A stretch of 64,000 nucleotides of DNA, from the NCBI GenBank assembly GCA_964399985.1, contig CAYNRY010000001.1, positions 1-64,000 of the forward strand, written 5' to 3'. A program made the translations under genes and the position numbers. Under the pieces are notes generated by a model. That model made no database searches and had not been told where the DNA came from. It worked only from the letters and a program-made list of their open reading frames with translations. This document shows, one piece after another, positions 15,020-23,410 of the stretch. This DNA is from Micavibrio_B sp964399985 (GTDB lineage: Bacteria; Pseudomonadota; Alphaproteobacteria; Micavibrionales; Micavibrionaceae). The number at the start of each line of letters is the position of its first letter. Position 1 is the first letter of the stretch.

Positions 15020-17251
15020 ATGAGTACAGGGGAAGCAAAAATCAAATTTGAAGAATCGGGCGATTACCCGGATATTATTCCGGAAGCGCGGGATTACGCC
15101 AATGTACCCGGCTGGACATCGCTTGAGACATTTATCAGAAATGAGCTTGGTATAACCAGCCATCGGGCGCTTGAAACCTTTCGGAAATTCCACAATCACT
15201 ACCTGAAGAATTTTCCGGTTCACTATTTTACCGGACATTCCATTCCAGATATAGATTTTGCGCTTTTCTTTCCGGTTCGCGGCGGTAAAGCCAATATGGT
15301 TGGAAATCACATCGAGCCGCATTATCTGGTCGCCGTGAGTCAAAATAATGATCGCGTGATATTGTTTCACCGTAAGCTTAGTACCAGTCTTAAAACACGA
15401 CAGAATTTTTATCGTCTGACCAAAAGATGGGCTGAGAATGATTTTTCGGGGCAGAGATTTATGGGTGCCGATATAAATGAAATTTTGACGGTATGCGAAA
15501 AGCCGGAAGAATTGCTGGCATTGCGCGAAAGATGGTTTTCAAAGTTCCTGGAAAAGCTCGAAAAGAAACTTCATAAAATGAACCAGTATCGTCATTTCGC
15601 AGGGAAGTGGGACAGGATCAGGGAATTTCTAACGGAGCGAGATCGAGAATTTCTGTATTTCATTACTGCCAAGATGAAAAGCGATCATATAGATTTCAAT
15701 GCGGCGCATGCAGCGGCCGCGGTTTCAAAGCGTAATCTGGATATTTATAACTGGATTATGGCGGCTAAAAGCAAAGCAGCGATCCATAACCGTACTCGCA
15801 TGACTGAACATTACCCTTGGCTGGCTGTTGCTTTATCAACGACAAAAGAAGAAATAAAAAAAGATTTTCGGAATAATGAAATTGAAAGGTTTCCTTCCTT
15901 AGCTTCTTCATATGCAGAAATTGAACAGATTGTAGATGACGCAGAACCTTTAATTTCTGCTCTGGAAGAGTTATTATCTACCGACGATCCTGAGAATCCT
16001 ATCCGGCAATCGACTATCAGAAAGACGATGGGATTGCAAATTGACTCCGATCTGTTGCATCCGAAAAAATTCGGAGAAATTTTGCGCCAAGTAGATGAGT
16101 ATCTGCCGCATATCAAGCTTAAAGAAGGAATGCTTGAAAGAATTCACCGTGTTCAGAGGGATGCTGATATGACTTTCAAATATCTGGGCACTTCTTTTGC
16201 TGAGGTCTTGGCGTATGCACCCTATGACGTTCAGCAAAAATTATTAGATCGAAACGGAATGTCTACTAAAGATATGAGTGATACGGTTGACTATTTGCGG
16301 CGCGTATATGTGAAAACGGTTTTACCCTATTTTTCTTACCGTGCTGCGCAGGCAGGCAGAACAGGTATTGATAATAATGTCAAAGCCTATCTGGAAGGAC
16401 AGATTTGGCAGAAGTCATTTATCGTAAGTGATGAAGAGGGTGAACGCCACTCGCCTCATTTGCGGCCCTTCGGCAATATGATGCCTCATAATATCTTTAA
16501 GCTAAGTATAAACTGGCACGATAAATTGCGCCATTACGAACCCAAAATGCAGAGCGTGGGCATTCATGCCGAATGGCCGGTTATGACAGGGACTATAAAA
16601 ATTCCACATGACATTTTACCAGAGGATGTAGCGATTGAGCCGCTGCGATCAAGTGAAGACCTGTTAAAAAACCATAGAGAATTTGGACATTGTATCAATG
16701 GTTATACCGCTAACTGTTTGGGGCTGGTTGAAATCGCAGGTGTCCCTAGAGCGTTTAGCCATGCTTTTCGGATTGCGGCACAAGGCGGGCGGCAGGAAAA
16801 AGGAACATTAATTATTTCCGAGCCTTATTATAGTTACGGAAGAGAACGCGAAGTAAAAGTTGAAGAAATCGATACGAGGCGGGAAAAACATCAAACTAAA
16901 AATCCGCCTTCCAAAGATTCTGTCCTTTGGCGGGCCGCTGGATGGTATGTCGCTGAGATTAATAGTGGCAGGCTTAAAGTTGACTGGGATGCTATTGATC
17001 GTAAAAGAAGGGCGCAGGATTTTCGTAGTATCGATGCAGAAATTGGGTTCGATGCTACAATCTATGAAAATTGCGTAGAAGCTTTTTACGCCATGCGGCC
17101 TTATTTACCCGAAAATCAGCGTCATTATAGTTATGAAAGATGGATAGAGAAAATGGGTTTTGATGTCGATGCTGACAAGCTGTTCGAATCGAGACAAGAT
17201 TTATCGATCAAGGATTTTAATGCCTTGGATTACGGGCCGAGAGCTGCTTGA
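15020..17251 (+). CDS. Large PcfJ-like protein of unknown role
   Basis: Protein of 743 aa without signal peptide or membrane segment. The C-terminal third contains a PcfJ-like signature: a helix ending in HREFGHCINGY (Cys at about residue 558), then short strands and a conserved downstream region to about residue 680. PcfJ-type domains are known mainly from conjugative plasmids and phages, with no settled biochemical role. Here no conjugation genes are near. The N-terminal 450 residues are charged and helical, without a recognised domain. It has lower GC and more AT-rich codons than the upstream ribosomal genes. The start is the first ATG after the rplQ terminator; the ribosome-binding site is weak. 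Function unknown. Confidence 0.6.
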   Translation: MSTGEAKIKFEESGDYPDIIPEARDYANVPGWTSLETFIRNELGITSHRALETFRKFHNHYLKNFPVHYFTGHSIPDIDFALFFPVRGGKANMVGNHIEPHYLVAVSQNNDRVILFHRKLSTSLKTRQNFYRLTKRWAENDFSGQRFMGADINEILTVCEKPEELLALRERWFSKFLEKLEKKLHKMNQYRHFAGKWDRIREFLTERDREFLYFITAKMKSDHIDFNAAHAAAAVSKRNLDIYNWIMAAKSKAAIHNRTRMTEHYPWLAVALSTTKEEIKKDFRNNEIERFPSLASSYAEIEQIVDDAEPLISALEELLSTDDPENPIRQSTIRKTMGLQIDSDLLHPKKFGEILRQVDEYLPHIKLKEGMLERIHRVQRDADMTFKYLGTSFAEVLAYAPYDVQQKLLDRNGMSTKDMSDTVDYLRRVYVKTVLPYFSYRAAQAGRTGIDNNVKAYLEGQIWQKSFIVSDEEGERHSPHLRPFGNMMPHNIFKLSINWHDKLRHYEPKMQSVGIHAEWPVMTGTIKIPHDILPEDVAIEPLRSSEDLLKNHREFGHCINGYTANCLGLVEIAGVPRAFSHAFRIAAQGGRQEKGTLIISEPYYSYGREREVKVEEIDTRREKHQTKNPPSKDSVLWRAAGWYVAEINSGRLKVDWDAIDRKRRAQDFRSIDAEIGFDATIYENCVEAFYAMRPYLPENQRHYSYERWIEKMGFDVDADKLFESRQDLSIKDFNALDYGPRAA

Positions 17252-17291
17252 ACATCTTGAACTTGCCGTTAGCTGTAGTATTTTATCTTAC

Positions 17292-18692
17292 ATGAAAAAA
17301 ATACTGATCGCTTTTTTATTCGTTTTGTCCTTCTCGATGCCCGCTTTGGCGCAGGAGATGATCCCGCAAAGCAAGGCCGAGATCGAAATGTCGTTCTCGC
17401 CGCTGGTCAAAAAAGTCGCACCGTCGGTCGTCAATATTTACACCAAGAAAGTCGTGACCACCGTCAACCCGCTTATGGCCGATCCGTTTTTCGGCCAGTT
17501 CTTTGGGCGCGGATACGGCATGCCGCAGCAGCGTCTTGAAAGCTCGCTCGGGAGCGGCGTTATCGTCGATCCGTCCGGTCTGGTTGTTACCAATTCCCAT
17601 GTCATTAAAGATGCCAAGGAAATCACCGTCATGCTGTCCGACGGGCGCGAATTTCCGGCAACATTGAAACTAAACGATGCGGCGTCCGATATCGCGCTTT
17701 TGCGTCTGGATACCAAGGGCGAGCAATTGCCGTCCTCGCCGCTCCAGCCGAGCGATACGCTCGAAGTCGGGGATCTGGTGCTGGCGATCGGCAACCCGTT
17801 CGGGGTAGGGCAAACGGTGACATCCGGCATTGTCTCGGCGCTGGCGCGGTCATCTTTAAGCATCAATGATTTCAACTTCTTTATTCAGACCGATGCGGCG
17901 ATCAATCCCGGGAATTCCGGCGGGCCGCTTATCTCTATGAAAGGCGGTATCGTCGGCATCAACTCGGCGATCTTCTCAAATTCCGGAGGCTCTCTTGGGA
18001 TTGGTTTTGCTATTCCGTCTGAAATGGTGGCGACGATCATCGCCGCCGAGAAATCAGGACAGACGGTCAATGGCCAGATTGTACGTCCTTGGGTCGGTGT
18101 ATCGGTACAGGATGTAACATCGGATATTGCCGCATCACTGGGTTTGTCATCGCCGTCGGGCGCCTTGATCACGGCGCTCCATCCTGAAAGCCCGGCGCTG
18201 AAAGCGGGATTGGAAGTCGGAGATCTCATCACATCGGTCAATGGGCGCAAGATTCATGACGCGTCTGAAATCCGTTTCCGTTTTGCCATGGTGCCGATCG
18301 GCAACAGCGTCAAGATTGGCTATGACAGGAAAGGCGAAAAAGGCGAGGCGGATGTTGCTGCGATCAAACCGCCGGATAGTCCGGCGCGGCTGAGCACGGT
18401 TATCAAAGGCCGCAACCCGCTTTCCGGTGCAACACTTGCCAATATTAACCCTGCTTTGGAGGTCGAGCTGGGCTTGAAAGGCGAGGATACGGGTATCGTC
18501 GTTTCCAAGGTCCAGAATAGCTCCATTGCGGCACGTTTGGTGTCTGTCGGCGATATTATCGTGGCGGTAAACCGAACGCCGCTTAAATCGCCGCTTGATG
18601 CACAAAAACTGCTGGATAGCAGTGCCACAAGAGGGGCTTGGGCACTAACCATCCGCTCCAGAGGGCAGGAGCGAACGATAGTGGTGAGATGA
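17292..18692 (+). CDS. DegP/HtrA-type periplasmic serine protease
   Basis: Protein of 466 aa with a signal peptide (positively charged start, hydrophobic core, cleavage likely after ALA at residue 20). The trypsin-like domain has His103 (NSHVI), Asp133 (ASDIALL) and Ser209 (NPGNSGGP). Two PDZ domains follow at about 265-355 and 375-460. This is the Do/DegP layout for envelope protein quality control. An upstream in-frame ATG at 17160 would add 44 residues before the signal peptide and overlap the previous gene, so the signal-peptide ATG at 17292 was chosen. degP, degQ and mucD cannot be told apart here. Confidence 0.92.
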   Translation: MKKILIAFLFVLSFSMPALAQEMIPQSKAEIEMSFSPLVKKVAPSVVNIYTKKVVTTVNPLMADPFFGQFFGRGYGMPQQRLESSLGSGVIVDPSGLVVTNSHVIKDAKEITVMLSDGREFPATLKLNDAASDIALLRLDTKGEQLPSSPLQPSDTLEVGDLVLAIGNPFGVGQTVTSGIVSALARSSLSINDFNFFIQTDAAINPGNSGGPLISMKGGIVGINSAIFSNSGGSLGIGFAIPSEMVATIIAAEKSGQTVNGQIVRPWVGVSVQDVTSDIAASLGLSSPSGALITALHPESPALKAGLEVGDLITSVNGRKIHDASEIRFRFAMVPIGNSVKIGYDRKGEKGEADVAAIKPPDSPARLSTVIKGRNPLSGATLANINPALEVELGLKGEDTGIVVSKVQNSSIAARLVSVGDIIVAVNRTPLKSPLDAQKLLDSSATRGAWALTIRSRGQERTIVVR

Positions 18693-18722
18693 CATCTCCG
18701 AATAAAACGCTATTATCAATCC

Positions 18723-20030
18723 ATGCCCGATTTATTTGCCGCCGACAAACCAGATAAAGCCAAGCCCCTTACTCAGCCTTTGGCGGATTTGCTGCGACCT
18801 AAAACCTTAGAAGAAGTCGTGGGTCAGGATCATATCGTGGCCGCCGATGCGCCGCTCGGCAAAATGGTGGCAGCGCGTAAATTGTCATCGATGATTTTCT
18901 GGGGCCCGCCGGGCTGCGGCAAGACGACCTTGGCGCGGATACTCGCCCAGCATACCGATCTTCATTTTGAAACCATCTCGGCGATTTTTTCCGGCGTGGC
19001 AGATTTGCGCAAGATCTTTGATTCTGCGCGCCTTAGATTTGAAAACGGCAAAGGGACATTGCTCTTCGTTGACGAGATTCATCGTTTCAATAAATCACAA
19101 CAGGATGCGTTTTTACCGGTGGTGGAAGACGGTACGGTAGTGCTGATCGGCGCAACCACGGAAAATCCCTCTTTCGAACTGAATTCCGCTTTATTGTCGC
19201 GCTCTCAAGTATTCGTGCTCAAGCGGCTCGACGATTTAGCCCTTGAGATTTTGCTAAGCCGCGCTGAAGCACATTTCGGACGGAAACTACCCTTGACGGT
19301 GGAAGCGCGGGAAAATCTAAAAGCCATGGCCGATGGCGACGGACGTTATATATTGACGCTGGGCGAACAGGTATTCGTGCAGGCGGAAGGTGAATTGGAT
19401 CTGACAGGTTTAATATCCATCGTTCAGCGCCGCGCACCGCTCTACGATAAGAAAGATGATAGTCATTACAATTTAATCTCTGCGCTGCATAAAAGCGTGC
19501 GCGGCTCTGACGCCGATGCCGCTCTCTACTGGTTTTGCCGCATGCTGGCGGGCGGGGAACATCCGGAATATATTGCACGCCGCATGGTCCGCATGGCGAC
19601 CGAGGATATTGGCCTTGCCGATCCGCAAGCGCTCGCCATGACGCTGCATGCCTGGGAAACCTATGAGCGCCTTGGCAGTCCCGAAGGCGAACTCGCACTA
19701 GCTGAGGCGCTGGTCTATCTAGCGACCGCGCCGAAATCCAATGCAGTTTATATGGCTTATAATGCCGCCAAACGAGCCGCTAAGGAAACAGGCTCGCTGA
19801 TGCCGCCCAAACATATACTAAACGCACCGACAAAACTTATGAAGCAAGAGGGTTATGGGTCGGGGTATAATTACGACCACGAAACCAAGGAAGCTTTCTC
19901 GGGGCAGGATTATTTCCCCGATGAAATGGAACGCGCAAATTTTTATAACCCGCCGGAGCGCGGTTTTGAGCGCGAGATCAGGAAACGTCTGGATTATTGG
20001 CAGAAATTGCGGGAAGAGAAGAATTCTTAG
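18723..20030 (+). CDS. rarA: Replication-associated recombination protein A (RarA/MgsA)
   Basis: Protein of 435 aa. AAA+ ATPase with Walker A GPPGCGKTT (residues 61-69), Walker B LLFVDEIHR near residue 117 and the sensor-1 region IGATTENPSFE. The C-terminal half has the RarA tetramerisation and helical domain (ALYWFCRMLAGGEHPEYIARR). RarA acts at stalled forks and in recombination. It is related to DnaX and RuvB, but the whole-length match favours RarA. Starts 30 bases after the protease gene. Confidence 0.95.
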   Translation: MPDLFAADKPDKAKPLTQPLADLLRPKTLEEVVGQDHIVAADAPLGKMVAARKLSSMIFWGPPGCGKTTLARILAQHTDLHFETISAIFSGVADLRKIFDSARLRFENGKGTLLFVDEIHRFNKSQQDAFLPVVEDGTVVLIGATTENPSFELNSALLSRSQVFVLKRLDDLALEILLSRAEAHFGRKLPLTVEARENLKAMADGDGRYILTLGEQVFVQAEGELDLTGLISIVQRRAPLYDKKDDSHYNLISALHKSVRGSDADAALYWFCRMLAGGEHPEYIARRMVRMATEDIGLADPQALAMTLHAWETYERLGSPEGELALAEALVYLATAPKSNAVYMAYNAAKRAAKETGSLMPPKHILNAPTKLMKQEGYGSGYNYDHETKEAFSGQDYFPDEMERANFYNPPERGFEREIRKRLDYWQKLREEKNS

Positions 20031-20063
20031 ACCTAAAGCTTTATCTGATGTAAATTCACCGCC

Positions 20064-20444
20064 ATGAAAATCATTCTTCTTGTCGCCCTTGGCGGTGCTA
20101 TTGGCTCAGTTGCTCGCTATCTGGTTGGGAAAGCGTCTCTTTTATTATGGGGGCCGGATTACCCATGGGGCACGCTCATCGTCAATGTTGTCGGCTGTTT
20201 TGCCATGGGCATTCTCGCCGGGCTTCTGGCGCATTACACGGAGTTGTCACAGGAAGTCAGGACTTTCCTTATGGTCGGCGTACTGGGCGGGTTTACGACT
20301 TTTTCGGCTTTCTCGCTGGACATTGTCACGCTTTATCAACGCGGTACATGGGTCGCCGCCGCCTTGTATCTTTTTGCTTCCATCGTGGCATCGGTCGCGG
20401 CGTTGATCGGCGGCATGGCGCTGGTTCGGAATTTAATGACATGA
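20064..20444 (+). CDS. crcB: Fluoride ion channel CrcB/FluC
   Basis: Protein of 126 aa with four membrane segments. It carries the family motifs GGAIGSVARYLVG at the N-terminus, NVVGCFAMG around residue 40 and GFTTFSAFSLD around residue 76, which line the Fluc pore. It exports fluoride as a dual-topology dimer. Only 33 bases separate it from rarA, so no fluoride riboswitch fits directly upstream. Its TGA overlaps the next ATG by 4 bases. Confidence 0.95.
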   Translation: MKIILLVALGGAIGSVARYLVGKASLLLWGPDYPWGTLIVNVVGCFAMGILAGLLAHYTELSQEVRTFLMVGVLGGFTTFSAFSLDIVTLYQRGTWVAAALYLFASIVASVAALIGGMALVRNLMT

Positions 20445-21427
20445 CCGGCGTGCGCAGTTATGAAGTGGCGGCGGATGATGACGGGCAGCGGCTGGATCGC
20501 TGGCTAAAAAAAACGCTTGACCGCGTGCCGTATGCTCTGCTGCAAAAAATGGTACGAACCGGTCAGGTCCGCATCGACGGCAAGCGCGCCAAGACTGATA
20601 CGAGGCTGATAGCCGGCCAGACCGTGCGCGTTCCGCCAGTGGAAACGAAAGTTATCGATTCATCCTCTTTGACATTCATTCCAAAAGAAAATGACGAGGA
20701 ATTTTTAAAATCGATCACCGTGTTCGACGACGGGGAAATTCTTGTTTTAAACAAACCTTATGGCTTACCGGTTCAGGGTGGGCCTAATATCAAGCGCCAT
20801 ATCGACGGCATGCTTGGCACGCTGATAAATTTAAAAGGCGTACGTCCGCGCCTTGTTCACAGACTTGACCGTGATACGTCAGGACTTTTGGTCTGCGCAA
20901 GATCGCTGAAAATGACCCAAAGCCTTGGTAAGATGTTCGAGGCACAGGATATCAAGAAGATTTACTGGGCACTGGTGTCGCCAGTACCGGATAAAGACGG
21001 CGGCGATATCAATGGGGCGATCATCAAAGGCGAAGGTAAGCGCAAGGAAGCGGTTGTCATTGATAATGAAAACGGCAAACCGTCGCGCACTTCTTATCGC
21101 TTGCTGGAAAAATCGGATAAAGGCGCGGCGTCTATGGCGTTTTGGCCGCGCACAGGGCGCATGCACCAGATTCGCGTGCATACGGCGGACATTCTGGGCT
21201 GCCCGATTATTGGCGATGAGAAATATAACGGCATGACGCCGATTATCGATGATATGGGCATTTCGGGACGCTTGCATCTTCATGCGGTCCGAAAGAAATT
21301 TCCTCATCCAAAAGACGGAAGCTTACTCGATCTTGTCGCGCAGTTGCCGGACGACCTAAGCAAAAGCTGGAAAAAATTCGGTTTCACGCCCGATTATCAA
21401 ACCGACCCCTTCGAGAGAAAAAAATGA
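20441..21427 (+). CDS. rluC: Pseudouridine synthase, RluC/RluD family
   Basis: Protein of 328 aa when started at the ATG overlapping the crcB stop. An S4 RNA-binding domain covers about residues 15-75, followed by the RluA-type catalytic domain with HRLDRDTSGLLV (catalytic Asp in this motif) and the late RMHQIRVH motif. It converts uridines in 23S rRNA to pseudouridine. RluC is favoured by length and by the typical crcB-rluC neighbourhood in alphaproteobacteria; RluD remains possible. Ends overlapping the following gene by 4 bases. Confidence 0.88.
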   Translation: MTGVRSYEVAADDDGQRLDRWLKKTLDRVPYALLQKMVRTGQVRIDGKRAKTDTRLIAGQTVRVPPVETKVIDSSSLTFIPKENDEEFLKSITVFDDGEILVLNKPYGLPVQGGPNIKRHIDGMLGTLINLKGVRPRLVHRLDRDTSGLLVCARSLKMTQSLGKMFEAQDIKKIYWALVSPVPDKDGGDINGAIIKGEGKRKEAVVIDNENGKPSRTSYRLLEKSDKGAASMAFWPRTGRMHQIRVHTADILGCPIIGDEKYNGMTPIIDDMGISGRLHLHAVRKKFPHPKDGSLLDLVAQLPDDLSKSWKKFGFTPDYQTDPFERKK

Positions 21428-22200
21428 GCAAGTCAAAAATGGCATCTTTTACAAGTTGGACGGTAAAGATACTTCTGGCCATTGTCATCATTCTCGGCGC
21501 GGGCCTATGGATGTTGTCCAAGCTCGGTGGGACGAGCGACAGTCATCGCCACGGGCTGGAGCAGGCTTTTTCCGATGCGTTAAAAGCTGACGTCACTATT
21601 CAGAGAATAGATGAGTTTAATATCCTGCCCCAGCTCTCGATCAAGGCGCAGGGCTTGCGCGGTGTTTCCCGCACATCGAAGAATGAATATATGGCAGATA
21701 AAGTCGATTTGGCGTTCGGCCTCTTTGATCTTGCGCTGGGGAAAAGAAGAATTGAGAATTTTCAGATGGAAAATTTCCGTTTTTCTGCCGATTCAGAATA
21801 TGATCTCAAAATTGATAAAGCGGGGATTGTGCCCGGTACCGAAGCAGTATTATCAGCGCAAGGCTCTTACAAAAACCAGAATTTCGATCTGGACGCATCG
21901 CTGCAACAAGGCGGCGATCAACCGGCTTTCTATTATTTCGGTAACGAAACCCAGATCAAAGGAAAATTCGGTGATCTGGATATCGCGGGGGCGATTAAAT
22001 CCGGCGGTGGGCATAACGCGATTATATTGGATGTTCTTTCGGGAGGACGGGTTGTGGCGCAAGGTAAAGGCGGAAAGAAAAATGACAAGTTTGAGATATG
22101 GTTTGAATGTAAAAACGATATCGCACTAAATATACTAAAGAAAATTCAAATTTTAAAAGAAATCACATTTGTGAAAATGGATCAAAGCTGTTCCCCATGA
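21424..22200 (+). CDS. AsmA-like membrane-anchored protein, short
   Basis: Protein of 258 aa with a single N-terminal membrane segment (about residues 14-32) and a periplasmic part. The order of anchor, then PQLSIKAQGL-type strand and repeats of amphipathic strands (VDLAFGLFDLALGKRRIENFQMENF) resembles the N-terminal portion of AsmA proteins. It is much shorter than full AsmA (about 600 aa or more). AsmA-like proteins are linked to lipid transport or outer-membrane assembly; its exact role is unknown. Overlaps both neighbours by 4 bases, so it belongs to the rluC-ATP12 operon. Confidence 0.55.
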   Translation: MSKSKMASFTSWTVKILLAIVIILGAGLWMLSKLGGTSDSHRHGLEQAFSDALKADVTIQRIDEFNILPQLSIKAQGLRGVSRTSKNEYMADKVDLAFGLFDLALGKRRIENFQMENFRFSADSEYDLKIDKAGIVPGTEAVLSAQGSYKNQNFDLDASLQQGGDQPAFYYFGNETQIKGKFGDLDIAGAIKSGGGHNAIILDVLSGGRVVAQGKGGKKNDKFEIWFECKNDIALNILKKIQILKEITFVKMDQSCSP

Positions 22201-22892
22201 AGAGATTTTACAAGCAGGTTTCTATTAAACAGATAGAAAATGAATATTGTATCGAGCTGGATAACAAGCCGGTTAAAACCCAGGCCGGAAAATTATTGCA
22301 GGCATCTAAAGACATCGCATCGCTTCTCGCCCGGGAATGGGAAGAGCAGGCAGATGTTATCAATCCGCTGGTGATGCCGGTCAACCAGCTTGTCATGACG
22401 GCAATGGATTGCTTGCGTCCGCGCCATGAATTGATTGGTCATGTCATGTCTTTTATCGATACAGATCTTGTTTTCTATCGTTCTGACACTGAGCCGTACA
22501 AAACCAAGCAGGCGCAATTTTGGGATAAGTGGATTGTGCTGGCAGAAGAGAAATCCGGCGCAGCACTCAAAACGACAAGCCAAATAGAAGCATTGACGCA
22601 AGATCCTGTCTTTTTAGAGTATTTAAAAAAATATCTCGACTTGCTCGATGATTTATCGCTGACCGTTTTCGTATCTCTGGTCGATGAAACATCTTCGCCG
22701 GTACTAGCGCATGCCATGTTTGAAAGCTTAGCGCGCGCAGAAGATATTTTTAATGCCGTTTTCGTGGAAGACCTGATCCGCGCCGAAATTTACAACGAAG
22801 AATTATATGGCGCAGCGCCCGACCAGGAAAAAAAGCGCAAATCATTGCGCCTTAATCTAGATGCAATGGAAAAACTGATCGCGCTTGCTTAA
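22197..22892 (+). CDS. ATP12-family F1-ATPase assembly chaperone
   Basis: Protein of 231 aa. It shows the ATP12 layout: N-terminal beta domain with an YCIELDNKPVKTQAGKLL-type strand, then the motif REWEEQADVINPLVMPVNQL (about residues 46-65) and the helical C-terminal domain containing DTDLVFYR. In mitochondria ATP12 protects the free F1 alpha subunit before assembly; the bacterial protein is presumed similar. Coupled by 4 bases to the AsmA-like gene. Converges with the next gene, their stops overlapping by 4 bases. Confidence 0.9.
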   Translation: MKRFYKQVSIKQIENEYCIELDNKPVKTQAGKLLQASKDIASLLAREWEEQADVINPLVMPVNQLVMTAMDCLRPRHELIGHVMSFIDTDLVFYRSDTEPYKTKQAQFWDKWIVLAEEKSGAALKTTSQIEALTQDPVFLEYLKKYLDLLDDLSLTVFVSLVDETSSPVLAHAMFESLARAEDIFNAVFVEDLIRAEIYNEELYGAAPDQEKKRKSLRLNLDAMEKLIALA

Positions 22893-23395
22893 AGCCATTT
22901 CTTTGGATTGGCGATGCGGTAGCTTTTGAAAGCGCGTCCGCCGCCATGGAAAATGCGCCATACCAAATAGAGCTGAACCGGGAAAAGCCAGATCAAATAT
23001 TGTTCTAGAATCAGGTTTTTGTTATCGGCGATATAGGATTCGAAAGCGGCTTTCATTTGCGCTTCATCCGGCTCGCCGCCGCCCATATAAACATCCCCCA
23101 GTTGGTATATCGAATCCATATTACCTTTTTGAACCAGAATGATCGCCATGATCGTCATTCCGATAGCTGCGATGCTTGAGTAAACCCAGATCGAGCGAAT
23201 GATATAGGTCAGATGGTTTTCCTCGAAGCTTTCATTGCGGGGAAGCCTGGCGCGGGCGATATAGGCGGCGATCAAAACGACGATAATAAAGGTATAGCCT
23301 ATATTCTGCAGATCAAAATTGGTCGTGCTGCACAGAATAACGACCAAAGACATGGCGGCATAGAATGCCAGAATGATATTGCGGTTTTTTTCCAA
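22889..23395 (-). CDS. Small inner-membrane protein, unknown
   Basis: Protein of 168 aa with three strong hydrophobic segments (about residues 8-45, 66-90 and 131-150). Between the second and third lies a soluble stretch with QLGDVYMGGGEPDEAQMKAAF. I do not recognise the family. It lies 15 bases downstream of mutL on the same strand and is probably co-transcribed with it. Confidence 0.6.
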   Translation of the reverse strand: MEKNRNIILAFYAAMSLVVILCSTTNFDLQNIGYTFIIVVLIAAYIARARLPRNESFEENHLTYIIRSIWVYSSIAAIGMTIMAIILVQKGNMDSIYQLGDVYMGGGEPDEAQMKAAFESYIADNKNLILEQYLIWLFPVQLYLVWRIFHGGGRAFKSYRIANPKKWL

Positions 23396-23410
23396 GTTCT
23401 ATCTCCAGAT

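Noticed and set aside
15020..17251. A conjugative or phage module around the PcfJ-like gene
   Set aside because: No relaxase, coupling protein, integrase or phage gene is nearby.
17160..17291. Longer N-terminus for the DegP-like protease
   Set aside because: It would overlap the previous gene and put 44 residues before an evident signal peptide.
20031..20063. Fluoride riboswitch upstream of crcB
   Set aside because: Only 33 bases separate rarA and crcB, too short for the aptamer.
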